A stretch of DNA of 25,531 nucleotides from Scatosoma sp045124465 (lineage in GTDB: Bacteria; Bacillota; Clostridia; Christensenellales; Borkfalkiaceae): assembly GCA_045124465.1 (NCBI GenBank), contig JBGVLV010000002.1:1-25531 (forward strand). Reading direction: 5' to 3'. A program made the translations under genes and the position numbers. The notes beneath the pieces were generated by a model. That model saw only the letters and a program-made list of their open reading frames with translations, was not told the DNA's origin and did not search any database. Below, piece by piece: positions 20,979 to 25,531 of the stretch (position 1 is its first letter; the number at the start of each line of letters is the position of its first letter).

Positions 20979-22165
20979 TTCCTCACCTCCGCGTCCGTAT
21001 TTTCCGCCGCGCTCTTCACGCCGTATTCTCTCTCCTCGATGGTGGGAATGACCCCGAGTACGGGTACTTTGAACTTCTCCATCGTCATTTCGTAATCGCG
21101 CAATTTCTTGTTCGAACGATCGACTACGATCACGACCACGCACGCCACGATGAGCGCCGCCGCGCCGAGGATAAGCCCGTATTTCAACGCCGTAGACGCC
21201 ATATTACCTTCGTTCGTCCGCGCCACTTCGTCCAAACGCGTGATACGCTGACAGTTCGTTCCCACGTACCCCGAAGGAACGGTCATCTTCGCCTCTACGT
21301 ATTCGGGCAGAACGACGTTGATCCTCTCGAATAAAAAGTTTGCGAACCCCTCGTTGTTGAGTACGTCGATACTCACGTAAATGAAACTCTTGGCAAGGTT
21401 GGTCGTGTTGTCCGCCTCGCTCTCGTCGTAGTAGGAATAGCTCACCGACGATACGATCGTCTGCACGTAGTTGCGGTATACCGTTGACTTCCGCCATTCC
21501 GTCCATACCGTTTCCAACTTCTCGTTGGCGTCCTCCCACGCGGTCTCTTCTTTAAGCTCCGCCGCCTCTTGCGCGTCCTCGGCGTCGCTGAGCGCCGTCG
21601 TTGCCGTAGTCAAACCCGACGACGTTGCCGCCTCGGAGGGAGAAACACCCGCCGTAACAAGTTTATCGTAATCGCTCTTAGCGGAGTTGTAAGCCACCTG
21701 CGCCTCCGCCGTAGCCAAACGCGCCGCGTCCGCCGCCTCGGTCGCCTCTTTCGCCTTGGCGATGGGGGCTTGCGCCTCCGCGATCGCCTCGTCGATGACC
21801 TCGCGGTTCTCGCCCGTAGGCAATACGCTCGCAAGCGGTATGCCGTCCTCGTCCAACATCAGTTCTTCGGCAAAACTCTCCGAACCCAAAAGCTTGGTGA
21901 TGGCGTCCATAACGAGGGAGCTGTACGCGCCGTATACCCCGTATTGACTGTCGCTCGTAACGGAGGCGGAGTCTTTCTTGGGGTTGACGTAGAACTGCAT
22001 CGTCGTGCCGTAATATTTCACGTTGTACGTTCTGACCACGCCGAATCCCGCGCCGACGACCGCGCCGATGACGAGCGCGAGAACGAGTACCTTGATCTTA
22101 CGCAAAAGGATCCTGAAAATATCTCCCAGGCTGATCTCCTCTTGCGTGCGGATGTTTTCTTCCAT
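20975..22165 (-). CDS. Wzz/CapA-type chain-length and kinase-activator protein
   Basis: A 396-residue polysaccharide co-polymerase. The Wzz domain begins with ISLGDIFRILLRKIK, then membrane segment 1 at about 24-46, a large external part, and segment 2 at about 327-349. The cytosolic tail after segment 2 (VPVLGVIPT) is the part that activates the partner kinase. Residues about 122-222 are an Ala/Glu-rich predicted coiled coil (AEAQAPIAKAKEATEAADAA, then SDAEDAQEAAELKEE), long for a Gram-positive member. The start is ATG 22165 with AAAGGAG about 9 bases upstream; an extension to 22222 lacks such a site and falls between promoter and ribosome binding site. It overlaps cpsD by four bases. Confidence 0.92.
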   Translation of the reverse strand: MEENIRTQEEISLGDIFRILLRKIKVLVLALVIGAVVGAGFGVVRTYNVKYYGTTMQFYVNPKKDSASVTSDSQYGVYGAYSSLVMDAITKLLGSESFAEELMLDEDGIPLASVLPTGENREVIDEAIAEAQAPIAKAKEATEAADAARLATAEAQVAYNSAKSDYDKLVTAGVSPSEAATSSGLTTATTALSDAEDAQEAAELKEETAWEDANEKLETVWTEWRKSTVYRNYVQTIVSSVSYSYYDESEADNTTNLAKSFIYVSIDVLNNEGFANFLFERINVVLPEYVEAKMTVPSGYVGTNCQRITRLDEVARTNEGNMASTALKYGLILGAAALIVACVVVIVVDRSNKKLRDYEMTMEKFKVPVLGVIPTIEEREYGVKSAAENTDAEVRK

Positions 22166-22222
22166 TCGTTTTGCTCCTTTGCTTTTAACGTTTTGCGTTG
22201 CGCCCACACGAGCGCATAACAT

Positions 22223-22251
22223 ATTATATCACCTTTGCGGGAAAATGTAAA
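22223..22251 (-). promoter_or_regulatory. Promoter of the wzz-cpsD operon
   Basis: On the minus strand, TTTACA (22246-22251), a 17-base spacer and TATAAT (22223-22228), giving a leader of about 50 bases before ATG 22165. Confidence 0.88.
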
Positions 22252-22308
22252 GCGTTTTTAAAAACAATTCGCTTTTTAAAACGCCCGCGCGTTTTTCCGC
22301 GTAACCGC

Positions 22309-22337
22309 TTGATTATTTCCGTATTTTGTGGTATAAT
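22309..22337 (+). promoter_or_regulatory. Promoter of holB-ricT
   Basis: TTGATT (22309-22314), a 17-base spacer and TATAAT (22332-22337), about 23 bases between the expected start and ATG 22367. It diverges from the wzz promoter 57 bases away. Confidence 0.88.
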
Positions 22338-22366
22338 AGTACGGAAAACGGAAAACGAGGAACGGT

Positions 22367-23305
22367 ATGCAGACTTTACTGAGGAGCACGCACGCTTATA
22401 AACTTCTGAAAACGGACGGGGAACGCGGCGCGTTCTCCCACGCCTATCTCTTGCTCTTCGACGATCCCCGCAACCTCCGCACGGCGGTGAAAACGTTCGC
22501 CAAACTCTTTTTCGACGATGAACGCGCCAAAAACCTCGTGGAATCGGAAACGTTCTCCGACTGCCTGTTCTTCCCCGACCCCGACAAAAAATTCGTCGTC
22601 GAGGACGCCGAACGGGTCGCCGAGGAATGTACCTTAAAACCCGTCGAGGGGGATAAAAAGGTATTCGTCATCGCCGACTTCGCCGAGGCCACCCCCGCGG
22701 CGCAGAACAAACTCTTGAAACTTCTGGAAGAACCGCCCAAAGGGGTCGTGTTCCTCCTCGGCGCGTCCACGTCCTATCCCGTCCTGCCCACCGTCCTCTC
22801 CCGCGTGAAACGCTTGGAGATACCCCCGTTCGACGTCAAACAGGTCGCCGATTGCCTTTCCCGTATGTACGGAAACGCCGAGGGCGACGGTTTTTCGCTT
22901 TGCGCGGCGGCGAGCGGCGGTTCGGTCGGTGCGGCGCAGAATATGCTCGAAGGCGGCGCGTATAAAAGTCTTGTGGACGACGCGTTCTCCCTGCTCCTCG
23001 TAAGCCCCGACGGCGTACCCGCGCTCGTCAAACGGGTGGGCGAGACCAAGCGCAAAAAGGAACTTCTGTCCCTGCTCCGCCTGATCTTCCGCGACGCGCT
23101 CGTACTCAAAAGCAACGCCGACGATCGGCATATCTTTCTCCGCTCGCAAACCGCAAGACTTTCCCGCGTAGCGGAAAAATACCCCCTGCCCGCGCTCGTC
23201 AAAGCGCAGGACTTTCTCTCGGCGGCGGAACGCCAGCTCGCGTTCAACGCCGTGTTCCCGCAATGTCTGGAAGTGCTCCTCGGCAATATTTCCGAGGTCG
23301 TATAA
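22367..23305 (+). CDS. holB: DNA polymerase III delta-prime subunit
   Basis: A 312-residue clamp-loader subunit. SHAYLLLFDDPRNLRTA (24-40) occupies the place of the ATP-binding loop of DnaX but has no GKT, as expected of delta-prime, which does not bind ATP. NKLLKLLEEPP (114-124) is the clearest family signature, followed by SRVKRLEIPPF (145-155) near sensor 1 and SRC. The four-Cys zinc knuckle of DnaX is absent. The C-terminal half is the helical collar domain. GAGG lies about 8-9 bases before ATG 22367. It is followed after 37 bases by ricT, the same order as holB-yaaT in Bacillus. Confidence 0.92.
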   Translation: MQTLLRSTHAYKLLKTDGERGAFSHAYLLLFDDPRNLRTAVKTFAKLFFDDERAKNLVESETFSDCLFFPDPDKKFVVEDAERVAEECTLKPVEGDKKVFVIADFAEATPAAQNKLLKLLEEPPKGVVFLLGASTSYPVLPTVLSRVKRLEIPPFDVKQVADCLSRMYGNAEGDGFSLCAAASGGSVGAAQNMLEGGAYKSLVDDAFSLLLVSPDGVPALVKRVGETKRKKELLSLLRLIFRDALVLKSNADDRHIFLRSQTARLSRVAEKYPLPALVKAQDFLSAAERQLAFNAVFPQCLEVLLGNISEVV

Positions 23306-23342
23306 TTATTCATAAATTCGTATAAAACAAAAGGATATAACT

Positions 23343-24206
23343 ATGATAAAAGTTGTCGGTATCAAATTCAAAAACGGCGGTAAGCTGTACTATTTCGCGC
23401 CGCGCGCGGGCGAAACGTATACGCGGAATATGCCCGTGATCGTGGAAACGGCGCGGGGAACGGAGTATGCATGGGTGGCGCATCCCGAACGGGAGATCGG
23501 GGAAAAGGAGATCGTTTCCCCTTTGAAACCCATCTTGCGTATCGCCACGCAAAAGGATAACGAGTTCTACCGTTCCTGCGAGGCGAAGAAACCGCAGACC
23601 ATGCAATTATGCAGAGAAAAGATCATCAAACACGGACTGGAAATGAAACTCGTGGACTGCGAATTCGCGTTCGACGGGAGCAAGATCGTGTTCTATTTCA
23701 CGGCGGCGACAAGGGTGGATTTCCGCGAACTCGTCAAGGACCTCGCGTCCTCTTTGCATACGCGTATCGAACTCCGTCAAGTCGGCACGCGCGACGAAAC
23801 GAAATACCTCGGCGGTATCGCGCCCTGCGGTCGGGTGTGCTGTTGCGCAGGCAATATGCCCGAATTCAAAAAGGTGAGCGTAAGAATGGCGAAAGCGCAG
23901 GGACTTTCGCTCAATCCGGGGAAGATCAGCGGGCTTTGCGGTCGGTTGATGTGCTGTCTTGGATATGAGATGGAGCATTACACGGAGGCGGCGAAGAACC
24001 TGCCGAAAGTCGGCGCGGAAGTGGATACGCCCGACGGGAAAGCGATCGTCGCGGCGCTCAATATGCTGAAAATGGAAGTGCGGGTGAAACAGCCGAACGC
24101 GGACGGCGGTTGGACGTTCAAGGATTTCCCCGCGAGCGAATTGAAATATAAAAAACAGAACGCTCCGCAAACGGAACAAGCGGAGGACGAGGACGACGAG
24201 GAGTAA
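23343..24206 (+). CDS. ricT: RicT/YaaT, PSP1-domain iron-sulfur protein
   Basis: A 287-residue member of the PSP1 family. In B. subtilis RicT works with RicA (YmcA) and RicF (YlbF) as a complex that steers RNase Y and affects sporulation, biofilm and competence. The PSP1 domain covers about 60-145. The Cys cluster is at 162, 166, 167, 168, 199, 204 and 205 (APCGRVCCC, then CGRLMCC), which fits the ligands of its [4Fe-4S] cluster. The C-terminal end is acidic (EDEDDEE). AAAGGA lies about 7-9 bases before the ATG. RicA and RicF are not in this window. RNase E/G is also encoded here, so two RNA-decay routes may coexist. Confidence 0.94.
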   Translation: MIKVVGIKFKNGGKLYYFAPRAGETYTRNMPVIVETARGTEYAWVAHPEREIGEKEIVSPLKPILRIATQKDNEFYRSCEAKKPQTMQLCREKIIKHGLEMKLVDCEFAFDGSKIVFYFTAATRVDFRELVKDLASSLHTRIELRQVGTRDETKYLGGIAPCGRVCCCAGNMPEFKKVSVRMAKAQGLSLNPGKISGLCGRLMCCLGYEMEHYTEAAKNLPKVGAEVDTPDGKAIVAALNMLKMEVRVKQPNADGGWTFKDFPASELKYKKQNAPQTEQAEDEDDEE

Positions 24207-24221
24207 ACGGGGAATAAACGG

Positions 24222-24245
24222 CGCAAAACTTTTTTGCGATTTTAC
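24222..24245 (+). terminator. Weak terminator after ricT
   Basis: A 7-bp stem CGCAAAA/TTTTGCG (24222-24228 with 24232-24238) with a CTT loop and an ATTTT tail. It is AT-rich and the T-run is short, so readthrough toward fba is likely. Confidence 0.5.
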
Positions 24246-24256
24246 CCTGCATTCGT

Positions 24257-24285
24257 TTGCTTTTTGTCGGAAAATAGTTTATAAT
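24257..24285 (+). promoter_or_regulatory. Promoter of fba
   Basis: TTGCTT (24257-24262), a 17-base spacer and TATAAT (24280-24285), about 38 bases between the expected start and ATG 24330. Confidence 0.85.
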
Positions 24286-24329
24286 AAATCCGTACGAATA
24301 AATTAAAGTTTTTTTGGAGGAACTTAACT

Positions 24330-25268
24330 ATGCCTTTGGTAACTACTACCGAAATGTTTAAGAAAGCGTACGCGGGCAAATATGCGATCGGCGCTTTCAA
24401 CGTAAACAATATGGAAATGATCCAAGCGATCGTCGAAGCCGCGAACGAGGAAAAATCCCCCGTTATCCTGCAAGTCTCCGCAGGCGCGAGAAAGTACGCT
24501 AACCCCGTATATCTGAAACACCTCGTGCAAGCGGCGGTGGAAACGAACGATATCCCCGTAGCTATGCACCTTGACCACGGCGCGGATTTCGAGATCTGCA
24601 AAGCGTCCATCGACGGCGGATTCACGTCGGTCATGATCGACGCGTCCTCTCATCCTTGGGAAGAGAATATCGCGATCACGAAGAAAGTCGTGGAATACGC
24701 GCACGACCACGGCGTAGTGGTAGAGGCGGAACTCGGTAAGCTCGCGGGCATCGAGGACGACGTAAACGTATCGGCGGCGGACGCGCAGTTCACCTCCCCC
24801 GACGAAGTAGAGGAATTCACCTCCCGCACGGGTATCGACTCCCTCGCGATCGCGATCGGAACGAGCCACGGCGCGTATAAATTCAAACCCGGACAAGACC
24901 CCAAACTCCGTTTGGACATTTTGGAAGAGATCGGCAAGAGATTGCCGGGATTCCCCATCGTTCTGCACGGCGCGTCGTCCGTACCGCAGGACAAGGTAGC
25001 GATCGTCAACCAGTTCGGCGGCGAAATGCCCAACGCGATCGGTATTCCCGAATCGGAACTGCGTAAAGCGGCGCAGATGGCGGTCTGCAAGATCAACATC
25101 GACTCCGACCTTCGCGTAGCGTTCACGGCGGCTATCCGTAAGCATTTCAGCGAATTCCCCGGTCACTTCGACCCTCGTCAATACCTTGGGGACGCGCGTG
25201 CGATGATGAAAGAGATGGTCAAGCACAAGATCGTAGACGTACTCGGCTCGGCAGGCAAAGCGTTCTAA
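24330..25268 (+). CDS. fba: Class II fructose-bisphosphate aldolase
   Basis: Reversibly splits fructose 1,6-bisphosphate into dihydroxyacetone phosphate and glyceraldehyde 3-phosphate. The 312 residues are typical of the shorter class II enzymes. Asp82 in HLDHG (80-84) is the catalytic acid and His83 a zinc ligand; His180 (GTSHG) and His213 (LHGASS) are the other two. VEAELGKLAG (131-140) and NIDSDLR (256-262) match the metal site and the phosphate-binding region. GGAGGA lies about 9 bases before the ATG. It is a single-gene unit with strong promoter and terminator. Tagatose-bisphosphate aldolase is a related possibility, but the isolated position favours the glycolytic enzyme. Confidence 0.95.
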   Translation: MPLVTTTEMFKKAYAGKYAIGAFNVNNMEMIQAIVEAANEEKSPVILQVSAGARKYANPVYLKHLVQAAVETNDIPVAMHLDHGADFEICKASIDGGFTSVMIDASSHPWEENIAITKKVVEYAHDHGVVVEAELGKLAGIEDDVNVSAADAQFTSPDEVEEFTSRTGIDSLAIAIGTSHGAYKFKPGQDPKLRLDILEEIGKRLPGFPIVLHGASSVPQDKVAIVNQFGGEMPNAIGIPESELRKAAQMAVCKINIDSDLRVAFTAAIRKHFSEFPGHFDPRQYLGDARAMMKEMVKHKIVDVLGSAGKAF

Positions 25269-25288
25269 TCAAACGAATACGAAAACCA

Positions 25289-25317
25289 ACGGCTCGGAAA
25301 AGTTCCGAGCCGTTTTT
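25289..25317 (+). terminator. Intrinsic terminator after fba
   Basis: A perfect 11-bp stem (25289-25299 with 25303-25313) with a 3-base loop, running into TTTTT (25313-25317). Confidence 0.92.
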
Positions 25318-25348
25318 CATACCACTCCCGCGCGCCCCGTACTTTTGT

Positions 25349-25395
25349 AAGTCGAGAGGTCGAGGAACTTAGTTCCTCGCGGGGTGCAGGGGCAG
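25349..25395. repeat. 47-bp dispersed repeat, copy B
   Basis: Identical over 47 bases to 19927-19973, including the hairpin CGAGGAAC-TTA-GTTCCTCG (25361-25379). It begins the repeat region that continues to the end of the window. Confidence 0.95.
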
Positions 25396-25432
25396 AGCCT
25401 CTGTCGGGGGCTGGGACGAGCTACCCGTTAAG

Positions 25433-25531
25433 AAAAGCATTGATAATGCTTTTTAGGGGCGAGATGAGCGAGGACATAGTTCGTCCGAGCGGTGACCGAG
25501 GGCAAAGTTTACCTTGCTTTGCCCGAGACAA
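25433..25531. repeat. Palindromic repeat region, runs off the window end
   Basis: Contains AAAAGCATT-GAT-AATGCTTTT (25433-25453, 9-bp stem), a weaker GGAC/GTCC stem (25472-25486) and GGGCAAAG/CTTTGCCC (25500-25524, 8-bp stem). No gene is seen. The hairpin style matches the array near lon. Confidence 0.75.

Noticed and set aside
20979..21143. N-terminal extension of the BY-kinase
   Set aside because: The extra 55 residues lie in another frame of the Wzz gene and are Arg/Glu-rich; ATG 20978 has a strong ribosome binding site.
1..25531. Horizontally acquired island or mobile element with its own enzymes
   Set aside because: No transposase, integrase, phage or defence gene is visible, and codon style is uniform across the genes. 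Only non-autonomous repeats are present.

Overview
The window looks like chromosome of a low-to-moderate-GC, endospore-forming Firmicute (class Clostridia). The evidence is AGGAGG-type ribosome binding sites, TTGACA/TATAAT promoters, a spoIVFA/spoIVFB-like pair, a clostridial PdaB-type deacetylase, RicT/YaaT, an AlaR/AlaT-like pair, and a yaaO-tmk order as in Bacillus. It is almost entirely housekeeping DNA. No phage, transposase, CRISPR array, rRNA or tRNA gene was seen. Family assignments are by motif recognition, not by database search.

Layout. 5-1405 (+): glyS, closed by a strong terminator. 1472-1828 (-): a small lipoprotein. 1829-2245: AT-rich DNA with a complete-looking promoter-to-terminator unit that I read as a candidate small RNA. 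2246-5848 (-): an operon of a membrane-anchored unknown, a YaaO-like decarboxylase-fold protein, tmk and mntP. 6030-8031 (-): greA-lysS, behind a perfect consensus promoter and a long structured leader. 8353-10675 (-): a small conserved unknown, an Lrp/AsnC regulator and a class I aminotransferase; a 115-bp duplicated repeat that can encode two tiny repeat peptides separates the last two. 10914-16233 (+): a PdaB-like deacetylase, an SSB-like double OB-fold protein, SpoIVFA-like, SpoIVFB and RNase E/G. 16284-22165 (-): Wzz-like and BY-kinase pair, an array of about ten perfect short palindromes, lon, ysxC, and the remnant of a MATE transporter. 22367-25268 (+): holB, ricT and fba. 25349-25531: more palindromic repeat DNA, sharing 47 identical bases with the array near lon.

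How the genes relate. Most genes serve translation (glyS, lysS), transcription fidelity (greA), replication and nucleotide supply (tmk, holB, SSB-like), RNA decay (RNase E/G, RicT), protein quality control (lon), ribosome assembly (ysxC) and glycolysis (fba). Sporulation is represented by SpoIVFA/SpoIVFB and the PdaB-like enzyme. The Bacillus yaaO-tmk-yaaQ-yaaR-holB-yaaT cluster is present here as two separated halves (yaaO-tmk and holB-ricT).

The least ordinary content is non-coding: the palindrome array, the duplicated mini-ORF repeat inside the aminotransferase operon, the candidate sRNA, the greA leader, and a probable leaderless gene with a palindrome on its -35 box.
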